From: Sphingomonas sp. Leaf339
GTDB taxonomy: Bacteria; Pseudomonadota; Alphaproteobacteria; Sphingomonadales; Sphingomonadaceae
Length of the DNA stretch: 64,000 nt
Assembly (NCBI RefSeq): GCF_001426195.1
Contig: NZ_LMRS01000012.1
Span: 186,001-250,000, forward strand
Direction of reading: 5' to 3'
The position numbers and the translations under genes were made by a program. The notes below the pieces were generated by a model, which saw only the letters and a program-made list of their open reading frames with translations, ran no database searches and was not told the origin of the DNA. This document shows, piece after piece, positions 44,015-53,634 of this stretch. Numbering within the stretch: position 1 is the first letter of the stretch; each line of letters starts with the position of its first letter.

Positions 44015-44775
44015 GGGCAAGGATACTCGGATCGGGCACGTCATCGGGTGTGCCAAGGATCGGCAACGACTGGGGTACTTGCGATCCGAGCGAGCCTCGT
44101 AACCGACGCAGTCGCGCATCGCTCCTGATTGAGCATGGGCAGACGCGTGTTCTGATCGACACCAGCCCGGATATGCGCGAGCAGTTACTTGCAGCCGGTG
44201 CCGCAGCGCTGGATGCTGTCATCTGGACGCATGACCACGCCGATCACTGTCATGGCATCGACGATCTTCGTCAAGTGTTTCATGCAATGGGTAAGCCGGT
44301 TCGCGGCTTTGCCCGGAGACAAACGCTCACGACCTTGGAATCCCGCTTTGCCTATGCATTCGGCGGGCGATCCGGTTATCCACCGACGATCGCGGCTGAA
44401 GAACTGCCTGATCGCTTCACGCTGGATGACATCGCAGTCCAGGTCGTAGATCAGCCGCACGGTAAAATTACCAGCGCCGGATTACGTTTTGACGTCGGCG
44501 GAAGAAGCATCGCCTATGCCACTGATTTTCATGCGTTAACGGACCCGATGCGCGAAATGTATACTGGTCTAGATTTGTGGATTGTCGATGCGCTTCGTCA
44601 TGCTCCGCATCCGTCACATCCGACGGTTGACTCCGTGCTGGCGTGGGTTCGGGAACTCAAGCCGACCCGGACGATCCTGATCCACATGGATCACAGTATG
44701 GACTACGCGATGTTATGTCGAAGTCTGCCAACGAGTGTCGAACCGGGATACGACGGTCAGGTGATTGAGCTCTAA
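44011..44775 (+). CDS. MBL-fold metallo-hydrolase (PhnP-like)
   Basis: A 254-residue beta-lactamase-fold hydrolase. It starts ARILGSGTSSGVPRIGNDWG and has the metal motif THDHADHCHGIDDLRQVF (HxHxDH), YATDFHALTDPM (third Asp/His) and LIHMDHSMDY. It resembles PhnP and other cyclic phosphodiesterases rather than lactamases. Translation begins at a TTG that overlaps the tatD stop, consistent with coupling. Its reaction here is unknown. Confidence 0.87.
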   Translation: MRARILGSGTSSGVPRIGNDWGTCDPSEPRNRRSRASLLIEHGQTRVLIDTSPDMREQLLAAGAAALDAVIWTHDHADHCHGIDDLRQVFHAMGKPVRGFARRQTLTTLESRFAYAFGGRSGYPPTIAAEELPDRFTLDDIAVQVVDQPHGKITSAGLRFDVGGRSIAYATDFHALTDPMREMYTGLDLWIVDALRHAPHPSHPTVDSVLAWVRELKPTRTILIHMDHSMDYAMLCRSLPTSVEPGYDGQVIEL

Positions 44776-44794
44776 CCCAACGCCTATTTATAGA
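44765..44794 (+). promoter_or_regulatory. Possible sigma70 promoter upstream of mazG
   Basis: TTGAGC (44765-44770, inside the end of the MBL gene) and TATAGA (44789-44794) are separated by 18 bases. The 53-base gap that follows the MBL stop is strikingly AT-rich, and AGGA stands four bases before the mazG ATG. An inverted repeat TAACCC/GGGTTA spans the gap. This suggests that mazG has its own transcription start. Confidence 0.38.
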
Positions 44795-44828
44795 TTTAAC
44801 ATAATACCTATTATCGGGTTAGGAATAT

Positions 44829-45578
44829 ATGGTTTTGACATCATTGGACAGACTAGTCGCCATCATGGCCCGCCTTCGTGATACGACCTGTGGTTGCGAC
44901 TGGGATTTAGCGCAGACCTGGCAAACGATCGCCCCTTATACAATTGAAGAAGCCTATGAGGTTTCAGACGCGATCGAGCAGGGTAATGCTAAGGATGTGC
45001 GGGACGAACTAGGAGATCTGCTGCTGCAAGTGATTTTTCAGAGCCGTATTGCGGAGGAGAACGGCCTGTTCTCGCTAGACGATGTCGCGACCGCTATCGC
45101 CGACAAGATGGAGCATCGACACCCGCATATATTCGGCGACGCGCTGGAAAAGCCGGATTGGGAAACCATGAAAGCCTTCGAGCGTCAGAAAGATGATCGT
45201 CAAATGGGCGCGCTGTCAGGCGTTGCACTGGGACTACCCGCTCTCATACGAGCAGAGAAGCTGCAGAAGCGAGCGGCGCGCGTTGGATTCGACTGGCCGG
45301 ATGCGACCGGCCCCCGCGCCAAGATCGATGAGGAAATGGGAGAGATCGCCGCAGCAGCACCATCCGAAATCGACGAGGAAATGGGAGACCTGCTGTTCAG
45401 CGTGGTCAACTGGGCGCGCCATCTAAATATCGATCCCGAACAAGCCCTTCGCCGGGCCAATGCCAAATTCGAACGCCGCTTCGCCGCCATGGAGGCGATC
45501 GCTGGTGATGGCTTTGCCGCGCTCGATCTTGCCGACAAAGAGGCGTTATGGACAGATGCTAAGAAAAGCGACGGCTGA
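44829..45578 (+). CDS. mazG: Nucleoside triphosphate pyrophosphohydrolase MazG
   Basis: A 249-residue two-domain all-alpha NTP pyrophosphatase that removes non-canonical or excess nucleoside triphosphates. N-terminal catalytic repeat: CDWDLAQTWQTIAPYTIEEA, EAYEVSDAIEQ and DELGDLLLQVIFQSRIAEE (E-E-x-x-E and ExxD metal ligands). The C-terminal repeat has DEEMGDLLFSVVNWARHLNID. The 3' end overlaps that of hflX on the other strand by 20 bases. Confidence 0.95.
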   Translation: MVLTSLDRLVAIMARLRDTTCGCDWDLAQTWQTIAPYTIEEAYEVSDAIEQGNAKDVRDELGDLLLQVIFQSRIAEENGLFSLDDVATAIADKMEHRHPHIFGDALEKPDWETMKAFERQKDDRQMGALSGVALGLPALIRAEKLQKRAARVGFDWPDATGPRAKIDEEMGEIAAAAPSEIDEEMGDLLFSVVNWARHLNIDPEQALRRANAKFERRFAAMEAIAGDGFAALDLADKEALWTDAKKSDG

Positions 45579-46851
45579 ACCGCGCATAGTCCCCCTCGCC
45601 CAATCGCACCTCGTATACCGCATCGTCGCCTTCGGTCCGCTGATCGATTACTTCGCCATGTGCATGCAACCATGCCGCGCTGGCGCCATCACTCGCCGGC
45701 AGCGTGATCGTATGCCGCCGGTGGCCCTCGGTCAGCTTGGCGGCAACCGCCTGCACCATGTCGTCCACCCCCTCGCCTGTCAGCGCCGAGATGGCCATGA
45801 CGTTTCCGCGCCGCTCCGCATCACCCATCGCATCTTCGCGGCCGTCTTGATCAAGCAGGTCGAGCTTGTTCCAGACCTCGAACCGCGGCGTCGCATCCGC
45901 GACGCCAATCTCCGTCAATACCGTCTCGACGTCCGCCCGCTGCGCCTCGGTATCCGGATGCGCGATATCGCGGACGTGGATCAACAGGTCCGCCGACACG
46001 ACCTCCTCCAATGTCGCCTTAAACGCCGCAACGAGCTGGGTCGGCAGATCGGAAACGAAACCGACGGTGTCCGATAAAATGGCCTTGTCCAGTCCCGGCA
46101 GCGCGATTTGTCGCAGGGTAGGGTCCAGCGTCGCGAACAGCAAATTCTCGGCCATCACATCTGCCCCGGTCAGGCGATTGAACAGCGTCGATTTGCCCGC
46201 ATTGGTATAGCCCACCAGCGCGATGACCGGCCATGGCGCGCGTTGGCGGCGATCACGATGCAAACCGCGAGTGCGCGATACCTGTTCCAATTCTCGGCGC
46301 AGGCGCGCCATACGGTCACGGATCATCCGACGATCCGCCTCGATTTGAGTCTCACCTGGGCCGCCAAGAAAACCGAAACCGCCCCGCTGACGTTCCAAGT
46401 GCGTCCAACTGCGCACCAATCGTCCCGCTTGATAGTCGAGATGTGCGAGTTCGACCTGAAGGCGACCTTCAGCTGTCGCGGCCCGCTCACCAAAGATTTC
46501 GAGTATTAGCCCGGTGCGATCGATGACCTTTGCGCCCAACCCTGTTTCAAGATTGCGCTGTTGAACCGGCGTCAAGGCTGCATCGACAACGACCAGTGAC
46601 GCCTCCTCCATTGTGACCCGCGTCGCCAGTTCCGCCATCTGACCGCTGCCGATCAACGTGGCGGGACGTGGCTGTCGGACGCGCACGGCGATCCGATCAA
46701 CTACGTCAAGGCCTATCGCCGCGGCCAGCCCTGCGCATTCGTCCAGCCGCGCGTTTGCATCACGGGACGAATCCCCCCGGTCGGGCAATACGACCAGCGC
46801 ACGGGCGCCGCGGGCGAATTCGTCACGATCACGATCGAAACCGGTACTCAA
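45559..46851 (-). CDS. hflX: GTPase HflX
   Basis: A 430-residue ribosome-associated GTPase that splits or rescues stalled 70S ribosomes. An N-terminal HflX domain ends in [20 protein letters not shown], then G1 [19 protein letters not shown], switch [19 protein letters not shown] and G4 VWNKLDLL. Translation appears to start at a TTG overlapping the hfq stop by four bases; the next ATG is past residue 65 and would remove the conserved N-terminus. hfq-hflX adjacency is ancient and functionally meaningful. Confidence 0.96.
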   Translation of the reverse strand: MSTGFDRDRDEFARGARALVVLPDRGDSSRDANARLDECAGLAAAIGLDVVDRIAVRVRQPRPATLIGSGQMAELATRVTMEEASLVVVDAALTPVQQRNLETGLGAKVIDRTGLILEIFGERAATAEGRLQVELAHLDYQAGRLVRSWTHLERQRGGFGFLGGPGETQIEADRRMIRDRMARLRRELEQVSRTRGLHRDRRQRAPWPVIALVGYTNAGKSTLFNRLTGADVMAENLLFATLDPTLRQIALPGLDKAILSDTVGFVSDLPTQLVAAFKATLEEVVSADLLIHVRDIAHPDTEAQRADVETVLTEIGVADATPRFEVWNKLDLLDQDGREDAMGDAERRGNVMAISALTGEGVDDMVQAVAAKLTEGHRRHTITLPASDGASAAWLHAHGEVIDQRTEGDDAVYEVRLGEGDYARFSRRFS

Positions 46852-47339
46852 TCTTCGGATGCCTCATTTTGTTCTTCGGCAAGGTTCAGCGGCCGCGCCG
46901 GCTGGATCGTCGAGACGGCATGCTTGTAGACAAGCTGAACCATACCCTCCCGCTGCAACAGCATGCAGAAAAGATCGAACCCGGCGATCTGCCCCTGCAG
47001 CATCACGCCATTGATGAGGAACATCGTGACGCTGTCTTCGGACTTGCGCACCGCGTTCAGGAACAGCTCCTGCAGCAATGGTTGCTTGCGCTGGCTCTCG
47101 CCCACCGCTTCGACGACGGCATTCGCATCGAACGTGCCGCCTGGCATGATCGTGGAGATCGCATGCTTGTAGATCAACTGCGACTGACCATCACGGCGCA
47201 GCAGCACGGAAAAATTATCGAACCAGGTAACGATACCCTGCAGCTTCACGCCCTTGACCAGGAACATGGTAACCGGGGTCTTCGATCGCCGGAGTGCGTT
47301 TAGGAAGAGGTCCTGCAACGAGGTCTGCTTGTCGGCCAT
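46848..47339 (-). CDS. hfq: RNA chaperone Hfq, tandem double-domain form
   Basis: A 163-residue protein containing two complete Sm/Hfq domains, residues about 7-66 and 88-147. Each has LFLNA, VTMFL, a FD turn and the YKH motif (57-59 and 138-140), and each retains the proximal-site Gln (Q9 and Q90). Rim positions differ: RRSK in domain 1, RKSE in domain 2. Ordinary Hfq is a single domain forming a hexamer; this form would need three chains for six domains. An acidic C-terminus (EEQNEASED) follows. It lies downstream of ntrX and overlaps hflX. Confidence 0.97.
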   Translation of the reverse strand: MADKQTSLQDLFLNALRRSKTPVTMFLVKGVKLQGIVTWFDNFSVLLRRDGQSQLIYKHAISTIMPGGTFDANAVVEAVGESQRKQPLLQELFLNAVRKSEDSVTMFLINGVMLQGQIAGFDLFCMLLQREGMVQLVYKHAVSTIQPARPLNLAEEQNEASED

Positions 47340-47467
47340 ATGCCCAGCCCTTTATTGTTGGCGGATGGTGATCCGCAATGCGCCGTTTCCCGGCGTCGGA
47401 GTGCCGCCCGGCGGGACGGCAGGTTCAATTTAGGTATCCAGCCGCCCCACGTCCAGCGGCGGCAGGA

Positions 47468-48841
47468 TCAATCATCCCGCGTTTCCGTAATGCCGAGCAG
47501 CTTCAACTTACGATGGAGCGCGGACCGCTCCATGCCGATGAAGCTGGCAGTACGCGATATGTTGCCGGAAAAGCGACGGATCTGGACGCGCAGGTAATCG
47601 CGCTCGAACGCCTCGCGCGCCTCACGTAACGGCGCGCCCATGATGGCGTTGGAGCCTCGGTCGCCGCCACCATCGCTTCCCAGCACTTCGGCTGGCAGCA
47701 GATCAAGATCGATACGCCCTACCCTGTCGCCTGGCGCCATGATGATCGTACGCTCGACGACGTTGCGCAACTGGCGGACATTACCCGGCCATTCGCAGGA
47801 TTGCAGGGCCACCATCGCATCGGGTGCGATCTCAGGCATTGGTACCCGCCGCTGGCGGGCGTAATGACCGAGAAAGTGTAGGACGAGCGCGGGAATATCC
47901 TCGCGCCGATCGGCCAGCGGTGGAATCAGGATAGGAACGACGTTCAGGCGATAGTAGAGATCTTCGCGGAAACGACCCGCGGCAATCTCCTCGTTTAGAT
48001 CTCGCGATGTCGCGGATACGACCCGTACATCGACTTTAACAACGCGCGTGCCACCGACGCGTGTGAAGCTCTGGTCAGTCAACACGCGCAGGATCCGGCC
48101 CTGCGTCGCTAGCGGCATGTCGGCAATCTCATCGAGAAACAGCGTGCCGCCGTGCGCCTGTTCGAGCAAGCCGGGGCGTACGAGATCGCCGCTTTCCTCT
48201 ATTCCAAACAGTTCCTCCTCGACCCGCTCGGGCGTCATATTGGCGGCACTGACAATCACGAACGGCGCCGCGGTCCGCTGGCTCCACCCATGCAACAAGC
48301 GGGCGGCGACTTCCTTGCCCACGCCGGCGGCACCGACAATCAACACCCGGCTGCCGGTCGCCGCTACCCGCTTCAACGTGGCGCGGACGCCGTTGATCGA
48401 TCCCGAGCTACCGGTCAGATCGACATCACCGCCGGCGGATACGCGCAGCGAAGCCACCTCGCGCCGTAGCCGCTCGGTTTCCGTCGCGCGCTCGACCATC
48501 ATCAACAGACGTTCGGCCTCAAACGGCTTTTCGATGAAATCGACCGCCCCCTTGCGGATCGCGGCGACCGCCGTATCGAGACTGCCATGACCGGAGATGA
48601 CCAGCACCGGGATTGACGGGTCACGGCGCTTTATCTCGTCTAATAGTTCCAGACCGTCGAGCCGCGACCCCCGCAACCAAACGTCGAGCAGCGCCAGCGA
48701 TGGTCGTCGTACCGCGATCGCCTCCAGCGCCGCATCGCTGTCGGCAGCACCGCGGGTTTCATACCCTTCATCCTCCAGCACACCTGCGACGAGTTCGCGG
48801 ATATCCAGCTCATCGTCGACCACGAGAATATCGAGCGCCAT
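47468..48841 (-). CDS. ntrX: Nitrogen-regulation response regulator NtrX
   Basis: A 457-residue AAA+ response regulator. Receiver domain with D53 (LLDVWLRGSR); central AAA+ domain with Walker A GAAGVGKE (170-177) and Walker B GGTLFLDEIADMP; C-terminal Fis-type helix-turn-helix (SGNISRTASFIGMERSALHR). The sigma54-contact loop GAFTGA, expected near 213-220, is absent: ELFGIEESGDLVRPG is seen instead. So it likely regulates by DNA binding without opening sigma54 promoters. Partner of NtrY, three bases upstream. Confidence 0.95.
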   Translation of the reverse strand: MALDILVVDDELDIRELVAGVLEDEGYETRGAADSDAALEAIAVRRPSLALLDVWLRGSRLDGLELLDEIKRRDPSIPVLVISGHGSLDTAVAAIRKGAVDFIEKPFEAERLLMMVERATETERLRREVASLRVSAGGDVDLTGSSGSINGVRATLKRVAATGSRVLIVGAAGVGKEVAARLLHGWSQRTAAPFVIVSAANMTPERVEEELFGIEESGDLVRPGLLEQAHGGTLFLDEIADMPLATQGRILRVLTDQSFTRVGGTRVVKVDVRVVSATSRDLNEEIAAGRFREDLYYRLNVVPILIPPLADRREDIPALVLHFLGHYARQRRVPMPEIAPDAMVALQSCEWPGNVRQLRNVVERTIIMAPGDRVGRIDLDLLPAEVLGSDGGGDRGSNAIMGAPLREAREAFERDYLRVQIRRFSGNISRTASFIGMERSALHRKLKLLGITETRDD

Positions 48842-48844
48842 CAG

Positions 48845-51094
48845 TTATGTCCGATTCGATGTGAGTGCGGCGAGCTGGCCTTCCCCGGCCGGCTCGTGAT
48901 TCTGGTCCCCCTGATCGAGCGTCTCCAACCGAGCCGCATCGAACATCATGGTCACCACCGTGCCCCCGCCCGGTCGATCGGTGAAAGCGATCGTACCCCC
49001 GTGATCCTCGACTATCTTGCTCACGATCGCCAGCCCCAGGCCAGTGCCACGCGCACGGGTCGTCATGTAGGGCTCGACGATCCGGTCGCGTGCTGCTGGC
49101 AGGCCGACGCCGTTATCCGTCACGATGATCCCGATCCGGCCTTCATCGAACTCGCCCAGCGTCAGAACGACCTCACCATCTACCGCCCCCTTAGCCTCGA
49201 TCGCCTCGACGGCGTTTTTGACGATATTGGTCAGCGCTTGCCCGATCTGGCGACGATCGCAAACCATGACCGGTGCTGGCTCGCAGTAATCCACAGTGAA
49301 CCGGATCGTGGGATGTGCAACCTCGTGCAGAAACATCACCTGTCGCGCGGCATCCAGCAGCGGTTCACGATTGAACACCGGTTTTGGCATCCGGGCAAAG
49401 GACGAAAATTCATCGACCATCCGGCGGAGATCACCGACCTGCCGCACGATCGTCTCGGTCAGGCGCGCGAAAGTGCCATCGTCCGCCTCGATCTTGCTGC
49501 CATAGCGACGTTGGAGACGCTCTGCCGCCAACTGGATCGGCGTCAGGGGATTCTTGATCTCGTGCGCGATCCGGCGGGCAACATCCGCCCAAGCCGCCCG
49601 CCGCTGGTCCGACAACTGCTGCGTCACGTCGTCGAACGTAAGAATCGGCCCTCGATCGATTTCAGCTAATCGCACGGCCAAAGTTTTCGCCTGCAGCCCC
49701 TCACCCACCTGCACCACCGCCTCGCGGATGCCGGTGCCGACGAGCGCGTCCAGTTCTGGCGCTACATCGCGCAGCGAACGACCGACAACACCGTCAGCAT
49801 GGGCGCCTAACAACTGGACCGCCGAGGCGTTCGCTATGCTGATCCGCCGGTCAGCCCCAGTCGCGACGACACCGGCCGAGACGCCCGCCATCACCGCTTC
49901 GATCAGTGCACGACGGCTATCCAGTTGATCGTTGGCCGTGAGGAGGGCCGTGTTCTGCTCCTGTAGACGCTCGGTCATACGATTGAAAGCCATCGCCAGC
50001 GTGCCGACTTCGTCGCGCGCGCGCGGGTCCGCGACGCGGGCCGACAGATCACCGCTAGCGACCCGTCGGGCCGCGTCGACCAGTTCCCCGACCGGGCGCA
50101 CCAGCCGGTCCGCCACCGCCAGTGCGATCCACACCGCCACACCCACGATAAGCAGGGAAATGATGAGCAACGCTGCGTTGAAGCGAATTTGCAGATACCG
50201 AGCCCGGGCCAGCAGCGCGCGATAATCGGCCTGCGCCGCCAATGCCCGCTCGGTCTGCGCGGTCATCTCACCGGGATTGGTGCTGACACGTGCGGCATAC
50301 AAATAGATGCCGGACGCGCCTGGCAATCTCGTGAACGTCTGGATGCGATCACCATTGACGATCACTTGGCTGCGTTGCCCGTCGCCCAGCTTGGCGATCG
50401 ATTTTGCGGTGATCTGACGGCCGAAATCCACCTCGTACGGATTGACGATCGCCAGCGTCTGGATGTCGCCATTCGGGCCGATCGCAAACAAGGCTCCTTC
50501 CGACAGGCTACGATAGTAGACCTGACGCGCAAAATATTCCTGAAACCGCCGGCTGTCGATTGGCTCATCACGCAGGGAAAAGGCAAGATCGTCGGCCATC
50601 GTGACAGTGGCGTCTGCCCACCGCTGAAGTATCAGATTATATGACGACCGAGTTAGTTCGGTGGCATTCTCGAACACGCCGCGTGCCCGGTCGGAATACC
50701 AAAATTGCACACCGTACTGGAACAGCAACGACGCAAAGATGGTGACGAGCAGCATGGGCACTGCGGCCACGACCGAAAATAGCGCCACCAGCCGTACATG
50801 AAGCCGCCCCTCCCCGCCGATCGGCGATAAAGCAGCACGGCGACGGGCGATCCTTCGCCCCAGTAGCATGAGCAGCAGAATGCCGGGCACCAGATTGGCC
50901 ACGAGCAGCAATGCGACAAAGGGCGGTGCGATCAGCCGCTGCGGATTGTCGGCTCCGCTAAGCAGCAGGTAACTGACGATCGCCACGCCGATGGCGATGC
51001 CCAGAACAATCAGTTCGACCAGAGGGGTGACGGTAAAGCGCCGCATCGGCGTATCGTCAAGAGAGTTGGGTGTCGCGACTGCGATCATTGCCAC
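48845..51094 (-). CDS. ntrY: Nitrogen-regulation sensor histidine kinase NtrY
   Basis: A 749-residue membrane sensor. Two N-terminal helices (VELIVLGIAIGVAIVSYLLL and FVALLLVANLVPGILLLMLL) and a third pair enclose a periplasmic sensing region (about 120-300). A HAMP domain follows ALLIISLLIVGVAVWIALAV, then a PAS domain, the phospho-acceptor His in ADVARRIAHEIKNPLTPIQL and an ATPase domain (NIVKNAVEAIEAKG, GTGLGLAIVSKIVEDHGG). It phosphorylates NtrX, linking nitrogen or redox state to gene control. Start at GTG 51094, with ATG 51088 as an alternative. Confidence 0.95.
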   Translation of the reverse strand: MAMIAVATPNSLDDTPMRRFTVTPLVELIVLGIAIGVAIVSYLLLSGADNPQRLIAPPFVALLLVANLVPGILLLMLLGRRIARRRAALSPIGGEGRLHVRLVALFSVVAAVPMLLVTIFASLLFQYGVQFWYSDRARGVFENATELTRSSYNLILQRWADATVTMADDLAFSLRDEPIDSRRFQEYFARQVYYRSLSEGALFAIGPNGDIQTLAIVNPYEVDFGRQITAKSIAKLGDGQRSQVIVNGDRIQTFTRLPGASGIYLYAARVSTNPGEMTAQTERALAAQADYRALLARARYLQIRFNAALLIISLLIVGVAVWIALAVADRLVRPVGELVDAARRVASGDLSARVADPRARDEVGTLAMAFNRMTERLQEQNTALLTANDQLDSRRALIEAVMAGVSAGVVATGADRRISIANASAVQLLGAHADGVVGRSLRDVAPELDALVGTGIREAVVQVGEGLQAKTLAVRLAEIDRGPILTFDDVTQQLSDQRRAAWADVARRIAHEIKNPLTPIQLAAERLQRRYGSKIEADDGTFARLTETIVRQVGDLRRMVDEFSSFARMPKPVFNREPLLDAARQVMFLHEVAHPTIRFTVDYCEPAPVMVCDRRQIGQALTNIVKNAVEAIEAKGAVDGEVVLTLGEFDEGRIGIIVTDNGVGLPAARDRIVEPYMTTRARGTGLGLAIVSKIVEDHGGTIAFTDRPGGGTVVTMMFDAARLETLDQGDQNHEPAGEGQLAALTSNRT

Positions 51095-51139
51095 AGTCCT
51101 ACAGCCTCCGATGTTGCATTAAAACCACATAATGTCGGT

Positions 51140-52555
51140 TCAGCTTTTTCGCGGTTCGATCCCCAACACGTCCAACCGCTTGCGCAGCGTATTACGATTG
51201 AGGCCCATTGCCCGCGCCGTGCGGAGTTGGTTCTGGCCGTGGCGGGCCAGCATCGCCTCGATCAGCGGCCGCTCCACCTCGGCGATCACCCGATCGTAGA
51301 GCGTTCCGTCCTCCAGCGCCTCGGGGCGCTCACGCGCGATGCGATTGATCAGCGCCCGGATCGCGGGTGCAATATCCGTATCGACAGTCGCGGCAAGGGG
51401 CTGGGGCGTCCCCAGCATCGCGCAGGTCACCTCGGCATCGATCACCTCGTCGCGTGCCAGTACGGTAAGCCGCCGCATCAGGTTTTCCAGCTCACGAACG
51501 TTGCCGGGCCATGCATGCGCCTCCAGCACCGCGACGGCGTCCGCCGCCAACCTGCGACGCGGCAAGCCCTGATTGGCCGCCTGACCCAGGAAATGCTGGG
51601 CCAAAAGCGCCACATCCTGCTGCCGCTCGCGCAAGGCAGGCAGCGCGATCGGCACGACGTTCAAACGATAGAACAAGTCTTCCCGGAACAGCCCTGTCCG
51701 CACCTGCGCCGCCAGGTCGCGGTTGGTCGCCGCAACGATCCGCACATCGGCGCGGATCGTGCGGGCGCCGCCCACGGTGGTGAATTCGCCCGTCTGCAAT
51801 ACGCGCAGCAACCGCGTCTGCGCTTCGATCGGCATATCGCCGATCTCGTCGAGGAACAGCGTACCGCCGTTCGCCTGTTCGAACCGCCCGGCGGATCGCG
51901 CCGCTGCACCGGTAAAGGCGCCGCGTTCATGCCCGAACAGTTCCGCTTCGATCAGGTCGCGTGGGATCGCTGCCATGTTGATCGCAACGAACGGCGCCGC
52001 CCGTCGCGCACCGAGATCATGGATGGCGCGCGCCACCAGTTCCTTACCCGTGCCGGATTCGCCCGACACCAGCACGGTCAGATCGTTGGAAACGACGCGA
52101 GCGATGACGCGATAGACGTTCTGCATCGCCGGCGATCGCCCGATCAATGGCAGTGCCGCATCCTCAGCCGGGCGATCGGGAGCCACCACTTGGCCGCCCC
52201 GCGCCAACGCCCCAGCCACCGCCCGCGCCAACACGTCGAGGTCGAACGGCTTGGGCAAATAGTCATAAGCGCCAAGCTCAGCCGCGCGCACCGCGGTGGT
52301 GAGCGTGTTCTGCGCGGACAGGATGATGACCGGCAGTTGTGGAAAGCGATCGGCTACTTCCCGCATCCGATTTATACCGTCGCCGTCGGGCAGCACGACG
52401 TCGCTGATGAGTACGTCCGGCGCGCCTGTCGCTAGGATCTTATCCAGTTGGGTCAAGCTGTCTGCGGTCAGGACGGCATGACCGGAACGCCGCAGCGCCT
52501 GTGCCACCACCGTACGGATTGCGGCGTCGTCATCGACGACGAGGATTGTGCTCAT
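51140..52555 (-). CDS. ntrC: Nitrogen-regulation response regulator NtrC
   Basis: A 471-residue sigma54-dependent activator. Receiver Asp D52 (LISDVVLPDGDG), Walker A GESGTGKE (165-172), GAFTGA at 212-217, Walker B GGTLFLDEIGDMP, and a Fis-type helix-turn-helix (NQLRTARAMGLNRNTLRKRL). It activates genes for nitrogen assimilation when NtrB phosphorylates it. Four-base overlap with ntrB upstream. It has the intact GAFTGA that NtrX lacks. Confidence 0.97.
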   Translation of the reverse strand: MSTILVVDDDAAIRTVVAQALRRSGHAVLTADSLTQLDKILATGAPDVLISDVVLPDGDGINRMREVADRFPQLPVIILSAQNTLTTAVRAAELGAYDYLPKPFDLDVLARAVAGALARGGQVVAPDRPAEDAALPLIGRSPAMQNVYRVIARVVSNDLTVLVSGESGTGKELVARAIHDLGARRAAPFVAINMAAIPRDLIEAELFGHERGAFTGAAARSAGRFEQANGGTLFLDEIGDMPIEAQTRLLRVLQTGEFTTVGGARTIRADVRIVAATNRDLAAQVRTGLFREDLFYRLNVVPIALPALRERQQDVALLAQHFLGQAANQGLPRRRLAADAVAVLEAHAWPGNVRELENLMRRLTVLARDEVIDAEVTCAMLGTPQPLAATVDTDIAPAIRALINRIARERPEALEDGTLYDRVIAEVERPLIEAMLARHGQNQLRTARAMGLNRNTLRKRLDVLGIEPRKS

Positions 52556-53634
52556 GCTCCTGCTCTTGGCAGCAGGAGGCGCAGAACCGTGAAGGATGGC
52601 GTACCCTCCCGCGCATATTGAACGATACCACCCATGTCGCGCACCAGCTTGTCGACCAGCGCCAGCCCCAGGCCCTGACCCTCCGGTCGCCCGGAAATGA
52701 ACGGGTCGAACAGATGCTCCGCAATGTCGGCCGGCGCGCCGGGGCCGTTATCGATGACGCATATCTCGATCGGCAGCGGCAGCCGGGGCTGGCCGTCACC
52801 CGCCGCGCGCGTGACACCATGGCGATAGGCGGTCGTGATGGTGATACACGGCTTCCTTTCATTACGAACGACTTCGCTGGCATTCTTCAACAGGTTGATG
52901 ATGACTTGCGTCAATGCATCGCGGTTGATCCGGGCGAGCGGTAGCGAGGGATCATAACGCTCGTCGATGCGCACGCCGCGCGCGAAACCGGCCAGGGCCA
53001 CGCCGCGTGCATGTCCCAGCAACGGATAAATGTTTTCCGCCGCCAGCGGCAACGGGCGGGTATCTCCGAATTCCTGCATGCGATCGATCAGCCCTGCGAT
53101 CCGATCGACCTCGGTGACGATCAACTGCGTCAGCTCACCTGCCCCCAACAGCTGGGCGGCCCCGCGAATGCCCGAGAGCGGGTTACGGATTTCGTGCGCC
53201 AGCATCGCCGCAGCCCCCACCGCCGCTCTTGCGCCGGCGGCGCGATCGCTCGATTGTCCCAGCCCGCGCGAGCTGGCCGCATTGTGCAGTGTCACCGCCC
53301 GCCAACCTGGGTGATCGGCGATCTGCGCCTCGACAAAATCGACCCGCATCCGCACGCCGCGCGCGGTCGCGATTTCGGTATCGTACGCGGCGAAGCCATA
53401 TCCGTCGCGCACCTCCACCCCGGCTGGTGGGGGCAGGATCGCCGCCAGCGGCTGCCCCGCCATGATCCGCTCCGACAAGTTCAGCGTCTGTTCGGCCATT
53501 GCGTTGGCATGAACGATTCGATCGTCGGGACCGACTACCAGCACCGCGACGGGCAGCGCGGCGAAGAGATCGGCAAAGCCCGGTCGGTCGCGCCGAACGG
53601 GCTCAGGCCGCAGCAAGTCGCCGCCAGGGCGCAT
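52552..53634 (-). CDS. ntrB: Nitrogen-regulation histidine kinase/phosphatase NtrB
   Basis: A 360-residue soluble sensor kinase. PAS-like domain ([20 protein letters not shown]), phospho-acceptor H147 in [20 protein letters not shown], and an ATPase domain with [33 protein letters not shown] and [18 protein letters not shown]. It phosphorylates or dephosphorylates NtrC under control of PII proteins (not in this window). Its first 32 bases lie inside the 3' end of dusB, as in the dusB-ntrBC operons of many proteobacteria. Confidence 0.96.
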   Translation of the reverse strand: MRPGGDLLRPEPVRRDRPGFADLFAALPVAVLVVGPDDRIVHANAMAEQTLNLSERIMAGQPLAAILPPPAGVEVRDGYGFAAYDTEIATARGVRMRVDFVEAQIADHPGWRAVTLHNAASSRGLGQSSDRAAGARAAVGAAAMLAHEIRNPLSGIRGAAQLLGAGELTQLIVTEVDRIAGLIDRMQEFGDTRPLPLAAENIYPLLGHARGVALAGFARGVRIDERYDPSLPLARINRDALTQVIINLLKNASEVVRNERKPCITITTAYRHGVTRAAGDGQPRLPLPIEICVIDNGPGAPADIAEHLFDPFISGRPEGQGLGLALVDKLVRDMGGIVQYAREGTPSFTVLRLLLPRAGA

